Shown: positions 1 to 6,939, numbered from the stretch's first letter. The stretch is DNA of 15,816 nucleotides from Deltaproteobacteria bacterium (GCA_030262795.1 JAJSZO010000038.1:1-15816), one strand, 5' to 3'. Numbers and translations: made by a program. The notes: a model not told the origin generated them from the sequence alone.

Positions 1-107
1 TTTCCGCCTTACAAAGAAGAGCCGCACGGGAAGGCATTCCTTATCAAACATTAATTGGAAGTGTGCTTCACAAATATGCCAGTGGATTCTTAAAAGAAGC
101 CAGATAA
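1..107 (+). CDS. C-terminal end of a ribbon-helix-helix (CopG/BrnA-like) antitoxin, 5' end outside window
   Basis: An open frame enters from the window edge (first full codon at 3) and stops at TAA 105-107, giving about 34 residues. The stretch REGIPYQTLIGSVLHKY near the end matches the C-terminal helix signature of small RHH-type antitoxins of the CopG/BrnA kind, which bind their own promoter as dimers and neutralise a RelE- or BrnT-like toxin encoded beside them. The upstream part and any toxin are outside the window, so function as a working toxin-antitoxin module cannot be judged. It runs convergently into the decayed activator fragment that follows. The family call rests on a short but characteristic motif. 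Confidence 0.6.
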   Translation, partial: SALQRRAAREGIPYQTLIGSVLHKYASGFLKEAR

Positions 108-142
108 AAATGAACTGGCATAATCAGGAGAAGACTTTGGTG

Positions 143-385
143 TCAAAAGCTTAGCCTGAGCAGTGGAGTTTAGAGTACCAATTTCATCCAGAAAGAGACT
201 GCCCTCGTTGGCGCATTCAAATTTACCGATCCTTCTTTCTGTTGCACCGGTAAAAGCACCTTTTTCATGTCCGAATAACTCACTTTCTATCAAAGTTTCG
301 GGCTGGGCAGCGCAATTTACCTTGAAACGCTTTTTCCGCTCTCATGCTATTGTAATGGATTGCATTGGCCACAAGAATGCCAGTG
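143..385 (-). pseudogene. Decayed sigma-54-dependent activator (AAA+ domain remnant)
   Basis: Read on the minus strand, this encodes the middle of an NtrC/NifA-type AAA+ domain: ANAIHYNSMRAEKAF, then VNCAAQPETLIESELFGHE, the sigma-54-contacting GAFTGA loop, and a Walker B-like LFLDEIG followed by a QAKLL end. The first segment lies in a different frame from the rest, with a one-base shift near 320. The Walker A P-loop expected just before ANAIHY is missing (ITG is joined directly to ILVANAIHY), and homology stops abruptly after QAKLL near 143. The regulatory N-terminus and DNA-binding C-terminus are not visible. It is a broken gene. An ATG at 293 would open an intact-looking 67-codon frame, but this is not a plausible real start. 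It lies divergent to the glutamate synthase operon, which has a sigma-54 promoter, so it may once have been a local activator; that is inference. Confidence 0.8.
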
Positions 386-462
386 ATCCAACAGAAAAAT
401 CCACGAGATTCTTCATCATTATGTTCACAGCGTTTTTAGCTCGCATTCCTTTTAGATCATAA

Positions 463-816
463 ATTGTAATTGTTTGTATAAATGTTAAAGCAAAGGACGT
501 TCCACTTCGCCGATAACGGCACTATATTGAGTTAACTATTCTTAATTACTAAATATTTATATGTATGATACAATAAGGATAATTATTATTTTGCCACGAA
601 TATGTTGGATTTACGTATATATATTACAAAATTGTAGATAGGATGAGCTAAAATGACAGGTTTGTAGATCTTGCGAATGCATTTGAACGAGTTAACATTT
701 TTGTAGTTTATTAGATTGAGATTTAACAAAAATGTAATTTTATTATTTGTCTTCTTTTCTCTTGATAAACAAAATATATTGAAATATTAGTATGTTAAAC
801 TCCCTCTATTCTCTTA
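463..816. other. AT-rich gene-free region upstream of a sigma-54 promoter
   Basis: No coding frame here looks real. What can be seen is strong AT richness, three TTGTAG motifs (632, 662, 701) that are each the right half of an AC-N6-GTAG dyad, and a 10-bp inverted repeat (acatttttgt at 695-704 against acaaaaatgt at 726-735). The position, 110 to 200 bp upstream of the promoter at 817-833, is where enhancer-type sites for a sigma-54 activator would be expected. Confidence 0.5.
622..708. promoter_or_regulatory. Three candidate activator sites, AC-N6-GTAG, upstream of the glutamate synthase promoter
   Basis: Three motifs share the form AC-N6-GTAG: TATTAC-N6-GTAGAT at 622-639, AATGAC-N6-GTAGAT at 652-669 and GTTAAC-N6-GTAGTT at 691-708. 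Spacings of 30 and 39 bp are close to whole helical turns. The same core is present in the two palindromes upstream of nifH (TCCTAC-N6-GTAGAA). The location fits enhancers for the sigma-54 promoter downstream. No known activator with this site is recognised, so the function is inferred. Confidence 0.35.
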
Positions 817-833
817 TTGGCATATATATTGCT
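817..833 (+). promoter_or_regulatory. Sigma-54 (-24/-12) promoter, probably for the glutamate synthase operon
   Basis: TTGGCATATATATTGCT matches the sigma-54 consensus TTGGCAC-N5-TTGCW with both invariant dinucleotides (GG at 819-820, GC at 831-832) and the exact 10-base spacing. A start site near 843-845 is predicted. No other gene start lies in this direction before the glutamine amidotransferase gene at 1385. The long leader is explained largely by two inserted elements; without them and one copy of each flanking duplication it would be about 200 nt. Such promoters need an AAA+ activator and commonly control nitrogen genes. Confidence 0.6.
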
Positions 834-848
834 TTACTTTTAGATTAT

Positions 849-1017
849 TACCCTAACGGGCTATCCACTTCGTTCTTGTTGCCATTACCTAATTCCTTGA
901 ATTATCGTTATATTCTTGGTATGGATAGTGAATGCCAAGTTTTGTCCACAACCAACTGTTTTTTTAGTAATTTTTGATTTTTTTTTACGAGAGCGAATTG
1001 GATAGCCCGTTTACCCT
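849..1017. mobile_element. Small non-coding element (MITE-like or IS remnant) with terminal inverted repeats
   Basis: The element proper is 855-1011 (157 bp). Its ends, AACGGGCTATCCAcTTCG (855-872) and the reverse complement AACGGGCTATCCAaTTCG (from 994-1011), match at 17 of 18 positions. It is flanked by a perfect 6-bp duplication TACCCT (849-854 and 1012-1017), as expected for a target-site duplication. No transposase frame is inside; a short open frame crossing its left end looks spurious. It would have to be mobilised in trans. It lies about 10 bp downstream of the predicted start of the sigma-54 promoter, so it would be transcribed into the operon leader. Confidence 0.7.
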
Positions 1018-1025
1018 ATTACTAT

Positions 1026-1215
1026 AGAAATAAACTCAACTTTCGGAGTTAAAATGTGCATCAATAATTTCAATATGTTACATAGATAAAATCACAAATT
1101 TTATAGCATTATAAAGAACTTCTATAGACTATATTTTGGGCATATATCCACATAACATGTTGAAATAACATAAAATTATATATTTACCTCAAGTCCGAAA
1201 GTTGAGAAATAAACT
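1026..1215. mobile_element. Second small TIR-bounded element with 11-bp flanking duplication
   Basis: The element proper is 1037-1204 (168 bp). It starts with CAACTTTCGGA (1037-1047) and ends with the exact reverse complement TCCGAAAGTTG (1194-1204). A perfect 11-bp direct repeat AGAAATAAACT sits immediately outside both ends (1026-1036 and 1205-1215), the pattern left by a transposition event. The interior is AT-rich with no coding capacity. Its termini differ from those of the neighbouring element, so two different element families inserted within about 20 bp of each other in the same leader. Confidence 0.7.
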
Positions 1216-1246
1216 TGTAGTTTATTGGGAGAAGGAGACGTCGTAG

Positions 1247-1265
1247 GGGTGGCTTTATGCCACCC
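1247..1265 (+). promoter_or_regulatory. Leader hairpin upstream of the glutamate synthase operon
   Basis: GGGTGGC (1247-1253), a 5-nt loop and GCCACCC (1259-1265) form a perfect 7-bp GC-rich stem. A second, weaker stem GATTAGAT/ATCTAATC (1275-1282 with 1305-1312) follows. There is no T-run directly after either, so they are not classical terminators. They may shape translation of the small ORF or the leader. No known riboswitch class is recognised. Confidence 0.35.
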
Positions 1266-1356
1266 GCCGATGAGGATTAGATCATTCGGAAGGATTCAGG
1301 AATTATCTAATCGCACAGGTAGAAAAATTTATAAGGGCCCTAAACCAAAGGAATAA
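1249..1356 (+). CDS. Possible 35-residue basic small ORF in the operon leader
   Basis: A GTG at 1249 preceded by AAGGAG (1232-1237) opens a frame of 35 codons ending at TAA 1354-1356, 28 nt before the amidotransferase start. An internal ATG at 1270 would give 28 residues. The peptide is rich in Arg and Lys and has no Trp run or other attenuation signature, and I do not recognise it. Its start codon lies within the 1247-1265 hairpin, so folding would hide it. It could be a leader peptide, a genuine small protein or chance. Confidence 0.2.
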   Translation: MALCHPPMRIRSFGRIQELSNRTGRKIYKGPKPKE

Positions 1357-1384
1357 ACTTGTAGTTTCTAAGGAGAAAAAAACA

Positions 1385-2515
1385 ATGTGTCGTTTATTTG
1401 CGATAACCAGCGATAAGCCCCTGTCTCCAATGAAAGCAATAGAGGCTCTGGATGTTATGCGTGAAGGGCATGACGGTTCCGGTGTAGGCCTTTTTTTGCG
1501 TGACCTGGGAGGACCTTTTGAAAATATGAAAGATGCCCCCATCATGTCAGGTATTTTCAGCGAAAAAGGGCTAAGGCGTCTGGACACATTTATGATGGAA
1601 ATCGGTTTTATGACCAAATACAAATTGTCTATTAAAGCCCCCAAAACACCGCCTCACGGGACACCGAAAAGAGATATATACCTTATCCGTGCCTATGAAT
1701 ATCCGGAGGAATGGGATGGATTAAGCCGCAAGGAGTTACATGAAAGACTTCTTATAATACGTCTTCAGCTTCGCGAAATGGGAGAAGAAAAAAAAGATAT
1801 GATAGTTTTCTCCTTCTGGCCTGACACAATTATGATCAAAGAAATCGGCAGTCCCATGGATGTTGCAAATTATTTAAAGCTTGACCGCAAAGAACTGGGG
1901 GCCAGGATAATAATGGCACAGGGCAGACAAAATACCAATTATGAAATCAATCTTTATGCGTGTCATCCTTTTTTCATCCAGGGTTTTTCCACAATGACCA
2001 ATGGAGAAAATACCGCATTTATACCTATCAGGGAATATCTAATATCAAGAGGATTTCACGGGTACATGGGTTACCAGTCAGATTCAGAAGTTTTCACGCA
2101 TATTCTGCATTATATATCTGCAAAGCTCGGACTTGGCATTGAAACTTACAAGCATATTATAACTCCGCTCCAAAATGAAGATCTTAAAGATCACCCGGAT
2201 GCTTATTTTTTAAAACAGTTAAAACATTCTTGCAGAAGACTTATAATAGACGGACCAAACTGTATAATCGGATGTCTGCCTGACAACACTCTTTTCATGG
2301 CTCAGGATAGAAAGAAACTGCGGCCCGGTGTTGTGGGAGGAAAGCATGGAGTTTTTGCCTTTTCTTCTGAAATATGCGGACTCGACGCAGCTCTCCCCGA
2401 CCGTGACAAGAGTAAAGACTTTCAACCAATGCATCTTGACACAGCCATAGTAGACACTGAACGTCAGGAGGTTAAAATATGTCGTCAAACAGACCAATTA
2501 CCCCTTCCACTTTAA
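1385..2515 (+). CDS. Archaeal-type glutamate synthase, class II glutamine amidotransferase subunit
   Basis: This subunit hydrolyses glutamine and passes ammonia to the synthase subunit encoded next. The 376-residue protein begins MCRLFAI, so removal of Met exposes Cys2 as the N-terminal nucleophile of class II (Ntn) amidotransferases. Other family marks are REGHDGSGVG (26-35), TNGEN (205-209), matching the HNGE oxyanion region, and the QSDSE segment after it. In proteobacterial GltB this domain is the N-terminus of one about 1500-residue chain; here it is a separate gene as in archaea and Thermotoga. The start at 1385 has AAGGAG 9 bp upstream. The 3' end overlaps the next gene by 37 bp, implying translational coupling. 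The related GlxB/MgsA proteins of N-methylglutamate synthase are an alternative, but the following subunits fit glutamate synthase better. Confidence 0.88.
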   Translation: MCRLFAITSDKPLSPMKAIEALDVMREGHDGSGVGLFLRDLGGPFENMKDAPIMSGIFSEKGLRRLDTFMMEIGFMTKYKLSIKAPKTPPHGTPKRDIYLIRAYEYPEEWDGLSRKELHERLLIIRLQLREMGEEKKDMIVFSFWPDTIMIKEIGSPMDVANYLKLDRKELGARIIMAQGRQNTNYEINLYACHPFFIQGFSTMTNGENTAFIPIREYLISRGFHGYMGYQSDSEVFTHILHYISAKLGLGIETYKHIITPLQNEDLKDHPDAYFLKQLKHSCRRLIIDGPNCIIGCLPDNTLFMAQDRKKLRPGVVGGKHGVFAFSSEICGLDAALPDRDKSKDFQPMHLDTAIVDTERQEVKICRQTDQLPLPL

Positions 2516-4113
2516 GTGTAAAAGATCTGCCCTGGCAGATCATGTGGGATAAAGACAAATGCACTCTTTGCGGAAAATGTACTGCTGTATGTCCGGTAAA
2601 TGCAATTGAACTGGGAGTCTTTCGCAAAAGAACCATAGAAACAACTGTTGGACTGGAAAGTACTCCTTCCAATAATTTCAGGATTTATTATGGAATAAGG
2701 CAGAAAACTGATCCGGCATATAGTTGTATTGGATGTGCCATGTGCAATCTGGTCTGTCCTAATGATGCAATAATCCCTGCAAAAAGTGACGAGGCAGATA
2801 AGCTTAGGTTTCATATTAATCAGGGTGGGCAACCCCGCAGTCGCGGAGGCAGGCGAAGTACTCCGGACAGTCTTCTTGATATGATAAAATTCATAAGAAT
2901 TTCAATGTTGACAGATCCGGCATTAGATGCCGGACGTCACGAATTTGAGCTTACAACGCTGCTCGGAAGGATTTTATCTCCTGAAGAAAATTTAAGTTTT
3001 CTTAACGAAAATGGCTGGATACCTCCTGTAAGAGAAATATATCCTCTTATGATAGGGGGGATGTCTTTTGGAGCTCTGTCGCCGAATATGTGGGAAGGGC
3101 TTCAACTGGGGGTATCTTATCTTAATGAAGAATTATCTATGCCTGTTCGCATCTGTACGGGTGAAGGCGGATGCCCGTCGAGATTGCTTCGCTCCAGGTT
3201 TTTAAAGTATGTTATCCTTCAGATTGCAAGTGGTTATTTTGGCTGGGATGAAATTATTCATGCTCTTCCTGATATGGAGGAAGATCCTTGCGCCATAGAG
3301 ATAAAATATGGACAGGGAGCAAAGCCCGGTGATGGAGGGCTTCTTATGTGGTACAAGGTTAACAGGCTGATTGCAGCGATCCGTGGAGTGCCCACAGGAG
3401 TAAATCTTCCAAGCCCGCCCACACATCAGACACAATACTCTATAGAAGAATCAGTTGCCAAAATGATACAATCAATGTCAATGGCCTGGGGTTTCAGGGT
3501 TCCCGTTTATCCCAAGATTTCCGCCACATCAACAGCTCTGGCGGTTTTGAACAACCTGACCCGAAATCCTTATGCTGCCGGCCTTGCTATTGACGGAGAA
3601 GACGGTGGAACCGGAGCTGCCTATAATGTCTCAATGAATCATATGGGACATCCGATAGCGAGCAATATACGCGACGCTTATCTCAACCTTGTTAAAACAG
3701 GAATGCAAAATGAAATTCCGCTTATCGCAGGAGGCGGGATTGGAAAAAATGGCAACCTAACAGCAAACGCTGCTGCACTAATAATGCTCGGTGCAAGCTG
3801 TGTACAAATCGGCAAATACATCATGCAGGCTGCTGCCGGATGTTTAGGGTCAGAAACAGACAGGTGCAACATCTGCAACATCGGGTTATGCCCCAAGGGG
3901 ATAACCTCACAAGATCCTCGCCTTTACAGGCGTCTTGATGTCGATAAGGTTGCACAGCGCGTAGTGGACGTTTTTCTGAGCTTTGACACAGAACTAAAGA
4001 AGATTGTTGCACCGTTAGGACGCTCAACATCCCTGCCAATAGGAATGTCTGATGCCATAGGAATAAATGATTACAACGCTGCAAATCGTCTTGCTATCAA
4101 ATATGTTGTTTAG
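2479..4113 (+). CDS. Archaeal-type glutamate synthase, FMN synthase subunit with 2[4Fe-4S] ferredoxin domain
   Basis: This 544-residue subunit performs the reductive transfer of ammonia onto 2-oxoglutarate. An N-terminal ferredoxin domain carries two clusters (C28, C31, C34, C38 and C83, C86, C89, C93). The FMN-binding alpha/beta barrel follows, with GGMSFGALS near 193-201 and the conserved DGEDGGTGAA at 372-381. Cysteines C455, C463, C466 and C471 lie where canonical enzymes hold the [3Fe-4S] cluster, here spaced CNICNIGLC. Large GltB chains lack the N-terminal ferredoxin; its presence is typical of archaeal-style GltB. AGGAGG at 2466-2471 lies inside the previous gene and supports the ATG at 2479. 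Electrons most likely come from the flavoprotein subunit downstream, with ferredoxin as an alternative donor. Confidence 0.92.
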   Translation: MSSNRPITPSTLSVKDLPWQIMWDKDKCTLCGKCTAVCPVNAIELGVFRKRTIETTVGLESTPSNNFRIYYGIRQKTDPAYSCIGCAMCNLVCPNDAIIPAKSDEADKLRFHINQGGQPRSRGGRRSTPDSLLDMIKFIRISMLTDPALDAGRHEFELTTLLGRILSPEENLSFLNENGWIPPVREIYPLMIGGMSFGALSPNMWEGLQLGVSYLNEELSMPVRICTGEGGCPSRLLRSRFLKYVILQIASGYFGWDEIIHALPDMEEDPCAIEIKYGQGAKPGDGGLLMWYKVNRLIAAIRGVPTGVNLPSPPTHQTQYSIEESVAKMIQSMSMAWGFRVPVYPKISATSTALAVLNNLTRNPYAAGLAIDGEDGGTGAAYNVSMNHMGHPIASNIRDAYLNLVKTGMQNEIPLIAGGGIGKNGNLTANAAALIMLGASCVQIGKYIMQAAAGCLGSETDRCNICNIGLCPKGITSQDPRLYRRLDVDKVAQRVVDVFLSFDTELKKIVAPLGRSTSLPIGMSDAIGINDYNAANRLAIKYVV

Positions 4114-4129
4114 AATTTCGGAGAATTAA

Positions 4130-6460
4130 ATGAACGACAACCAATATCATATAATTTCCGGTAAAAAATACGGCAACCGTTTAGACTCACGTATCCTTGA
4201 AGAACAAATTCAGAAAACTGTTGCGGACGGCTACAGGTATCTGGAGATAAAAGCCTTTGGCCAGCATGGAATTGGGGGGCGTCTGTGGAAAGTCGGTGAT
4301 GACAAAGTCCATATCAGGATAGAGGGTCATCCGGGGCAGCGTGTTGGATCACTGGGATTTCCAAACACATTTATCGAAATTATGGGACCTGCGTCTGATG
4401 ATGTTGGCTGGCTTAATGCTGGCGCACAGATAGTTGTTCACGGAAATGCCTCAAATGGAATAGCAAACGGCATGGCTCAGGGTAAAATTTACATCGCCGG
4501 TAATATTGGCTCCCGTGGCATGACCATGACAAAACACAACCCTCGTTTTGATCCCCCTGAATTGTGGGTTCTTGGCTCTGCAGGTGATTATTTCGGTGAA
4601 TTCATGGCAGGAGGAATCGCTGTTATCTGCGGATTCGAGGCCCAGTTACCCGATAATGTTTTGGGGTTTCGGCCATTTGTGGGTATGGTAAGCGGCAAGA
4701 CTTTTTTTCGCGGTCCACACAAGGGCTTTAGTCAGCCGGACGCTAAAATTGTGCCGATTACAGATGAAAACTGGGGCTGGCTTACTAAAAATCTGAAAAT
4801 CTTTCTTAAAAATATTGGCAGGCCGGAACTTTTTGAAACTCTCTCTGATAAAAATGAGTGGCAGCTTCTAACCTCACGTACTCCGCAGGAAAGAACCGGA
4901 CGCCGGCTGCTCCGTACCATGGAATCTTTTCATGAAGAAATATGGGATAACGAGCTTGGCAGAGGTGGTATATTTGGAGACCTGACAGATCTGGACAAAA
5001 GCCCCATACCTCTTATTACGACCGGCGAATTGAGACGTTTTGTTCCTGTATGGGAAAACAGAAAATATGCAGCTCCTTGTGAGACCGGTTGTCCCACAGG
5101 TATTCCTGTTCATGATCAATGGCGGCTGATAAGGGACGGCTGTATTGACGAAGCTGTGGACTTAGCTCTTGCATATACGCCTTTTCCTGCCTCTGTTTGC
5201 GGTTATCTATGCCCCAATCTCTGTATGCAGTCATGCACCAGACAATCAGCAGACATGGCTCCGATAGATGTAAAAAAACTCGGCAAGGCAAGCATAAATG
5301 CAACTCTTCCGGAACTACCGCCATTAAGCGGAAATAAAATTGCCGTAATTGGCGGCGGCCCCGCAGGAATTTCTGTTGCATGGCAGCTCAGGCAGCACGG
5401 GCATGAAGCAACTGTTTATGATATGTCGAAAACCCTTGGAGGAAAGATATCCTCGGTTATTCCGGACAGCCGGATTCCAAAAGAAGTAATCACAAAAGAA
5501 CTGGAAAGGATACAAAAGATCATTCCACATATACATCTCCGGCAGCGTCTCGAACTGAAAGAAATCGAACAGCTCAGCGAAGATTTTGACTTCCTGATTA
5601 TTGCCATTGGAGCGCAAAGGCCCAAAACAATTCCCATTCCGGGAAATGAAAAAATTATACCTGCTCTTGATTTTCTAATACAGGCAAAAACAGGTAAGAC
5701 AAAACCCGGAGAAAAAGTAGTTATTATTGGTGCCGGAAATGTAGGATGCGATGTAGCAACCGAGGCATACAGATTTGGAGCAAAAGATATTACACTCATA
5801 GATGTTCAGGAACCAGCCTCATTTGGCGAGGAAAGAAAAAACGCAGAAGCTATCGGTGCAAAATTCAGATGGCCGTGCTTTACAAAGGAGATTACAAAAA
5901 AGGGTGTTAAGCTTATGACCGGGGAAGTCATACCTGCAGATACTGTAATTATATCCATAGGTGATGCCCCGGATATAGGATTTTTTCCGGAAAAAGTGGA
6001 CACAAAACACGGATTCATTGTAGTTAATGACTACTATCAAACCACTGACCCAAAAATTTTTGCTATTGGCGATGCAGTAAAACCCGGGCTTTTAACAGAT
6101 GCTATCGGGTCCGGCCGAAAAGCGGCAAACGCAATAATAAACATCCTGAAAGGCAAAAAACCTCTTGACGATACCCGGGAGATGATAGACCAAGAGCGAA
6201 TTACTTTGGAATATTTTGATCCAAGAATAACTGTTTTTGATGACATTGAGCAATGCGGTTCACAATGTTCATCCTGCGGAACCTGCAGGGACTGCGGAAT
6301 ATGTGTTGAAGTATGCCCACAGTCCGCCATCAGCAGAAAGGAAATAAAAAACAACGATTTTGAAATGGTCGTAGATGAAACAAGGTGCATTGGCTGCGGA
6401 TTCTGCGCAAAAGCCTGTCCTTGCGGAATCTGGAATATTATAGAAAACGTAACACTTTAG
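4130..6460 (+). CDS. Fused glutamate synthase GXGXG (GltC-like) and NAD(P)H oxidoreductase (GltD-like) subunit with C-terminal ferredoxin
   Basis: The 776-residue protein joins parts that are often separate. Residues about 1-250 are the GXGXG right-handed helix domain (for example GNASNGIANGMAQGKIYIAG), the C-terminal domain of classic GltB. From about 310 comes a GltD-like cysteine-rich region (CETGCPTGIP, CGYLCPNLCMQSC) that binds Fe-S clusters, then an FAD Rossmann motif VIGGGPAG near 406-413, an NAD(P)H site IIGAGNVG near 531-539, and the closing FAD motif IFAIGDA. The C-terminus carries a further two [4Fe-4S] sets (C719, C722, C725, C729; C753, C756, C759, C763). The expected role is to take electrons from NAD(P)H and deliver them through clusters to the FMN subunit. 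The ATG at 4130, 16 bp after the previous stop, has CGGAGA upstream. The fusion order is clear from one uninterrupted frame. Confidence 0.9.
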   Translation: MNDNQYHIISGKKYGNRLDSRILEEQIQKTVADGYRYLEIKAFGQHGIGGRLWKVGDDKVHIRIEGHPGQRVGSLGFPNTFIEIMGPASDDVGWLNAGAQIVVHGNASNGIANGMAQGKIYIAGNIGSRGMTMTKHNPRFDPPELWVLGSAGDYFGEFMAGGIAVICGFEAQLPDNVLGFRPFVGMVSGKTFFRGPHKGFSQPDAKIVPITDENWGWLTKNLKIFLKNIGRPELFETLSDKNEWQLLTSRTPQERTGRRLLRTMESFHEEIWDNELGRGGIFGDLTDLDKSPIPLITTGELRRFVPVWENRKYAAPCETGCPTGIPVHDQWRLIRDGCIDEAVDLALAYTPFPASVCGYLCPNLCMQSCTRQSADMAPIDVKKLGKASINATLPELPPLSGNKIAVIGGGPAGISVAWQLRQHGHEATVYDMSKTLGGKISSVIPDSRIPKEVITKELERIQKIIPHIHLRQRLELKEIEQLSEDFDFLIIAIGAQRPKTIPIPGNEKIIPALDFLIQAKTGKTKPGEKVVIIGAGNVGCDVATEAYRFGAKDITLIDVQEPASFGEERKNAEAIGAKFRWPCFTKEITKKGVKLMTGEVIPADTVIISIGDAPDIGFFPEKVDTKHGFIVVNDYYQTTDPKIFAIGDAVKPGLLTDAIGSGRKAANAIINILKGKKPLDDTREMIDQERITLEYFDPRITVFDDIEQCGSQCSSCGTCRDCGICVEVCPQSAISRKEIKNNDFEMVVDETRCIGCGFCAKACPCGIWNIIENVTL

Positions 6461-6478
6461 CCCTTTGAAAAAAAGGGG
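6461..6478 (+). terminator. Weak hairpin after the glutamate synthase operon
   Basis: CCCTTT and AAAGGG form a 6-bp stem with a small A-rich loop directly after the stop codon. No T-run follows on this strand, so efficient intrinsic termination is doubtful. It may only be an mRNA 3' stem. Confidence 0.25.
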
Positions 6479-6547
6479 ATCAAAAAAACACCTCTTCAAA
6501 CATCTTAACGCCTTGCATTATTACCGAATAGTGTTATTGTTTATTAC

Positions 6548-6829
6548 ATGATTAAATCATTTCAGTGCAAAGAAACAAAAAAGATATTTGGCAGACGATT
6601 TTCTAAAAAACTACCTACAGACATCCAAGCAAATGCACGGCAAAAATTGGTTATTTTAGATTCTGCAACAACTATAAATGATTTAAGGATTCCTCCAGGC
6701 AATAGGCTTGAGGAATTAAAAGATGATCGTAAAGGGCAACATAGCATTCGTATTAATGGGCAATGGCGTATTTGTTTTGAATGGAAAAACGGAAACACAT
6801 TTAATGTCAAAATAATTGATTACCATTAA
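6548..6829 (+). CDS. higB: HigB family toxin (RelE superfamily mRNA interferase)
   Basis: The 93-residue protein matches the HigB/plasmid-maintenance killer family in full length. It starts MIKSFQCKETKKIF, has the central LRIPPGNRLEELKDDRKG block and the core SIRINGQWRICFEW, and ends in the characteristic DYH. HigB toxins cleave mRNA on the ribosome and are neutralised by HigA encoded downstream. No strong Shine-Dalgarno sequence precedes the ATG at 6548, and the promoter is unclear. The antitoxin gene starts 155 bp after the stop, although family pairs normally lie within a few bases of each other. The toxin frame is intact. The pair lies between two nitrogen-metabolism transcription units and may simply be an accessory insertion. 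Confidence 0.88.
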   Translation: MIKSFQCKETKKIFGRRFSKKLPTDIQANARQKLVILDSATTINDLRIPPGNRLEELKDDRKGQHSIRINGQWRICFEWKNGNTFNVKIIDYH

Positions 6830-6855
6830 GAAGCTCGACAGTCCTAAGTTTTTGT

Positions 6856-6939
6856 AACCTATTGAAAGCATTAATAGCGACAAAATCGAAGCAAGGTTTT
6901 CAAAACTAATGATTTCAATGGGTTAGATGACAATTTGTC
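6856..6939. promoter_or_regulatory. Inverted repeats in the higB-higA gap, possible HigA operator
   Basis: The gap holds an imperfect inverted repeat, AACCTATTGAAA (6856-6867) against TTTCAATGGGTT (6913-6924), matching at 11 of 12 positions. A short palindrome GACAATTTGTC (6929-6939) overlaps a possible -35 box. Either could bind HigA for autoregulation. This is inference from position and symmetry. Confidence 0.35.

Larger units (their letters stand above)
1208..1367 (+). repeat. 16-bp direct repeats beside ribosome binding sites
   Basis: AATAAACTTGTAGTTT occurs at 1208-1223 and again at 1352-1367. Each copy is followed closely by a Shine-Dalgarno-like purine block (GGGAGAAGGAG at 1227-1237 and AAGGAG at 1370-1375). 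The second block serves the amidotransferase gene at 1385; the first may serve the possible small ORF at 1249. A shorter match, TTGTAGTTTATT, is also at 701-712. This could be an old segmental duplication of a translation-initiation module. Confidence 0.6.

Noticed and set aside
163..462. 99-codon open frame (+)
   Set aside because: It is antisense to the clear sigma-54 activator remnant and its product has no family resemblance.
792..977. 61-codon open frame (+)
   Set aside because: It crosses the left end of the first inserted element, resembles no protein family and has no ribosome binding site; its start lies upstream of the sigma-54 promoter.
1247..1312. Known glutamine or other riboswitch in the operon leader
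   Set aside because: The two stems do not match any riboswitch consensus I can recall; they are recorded only as hairpins.
1303..1644. 113-codon open frame (-)
   Set aside because: Antisense shadow of the amidotransferase gene.
6461..6478. Strong intrinsic terminator
   Set aside because: The stem is followed by AT-rich sequence without a T-run on the coding strand.
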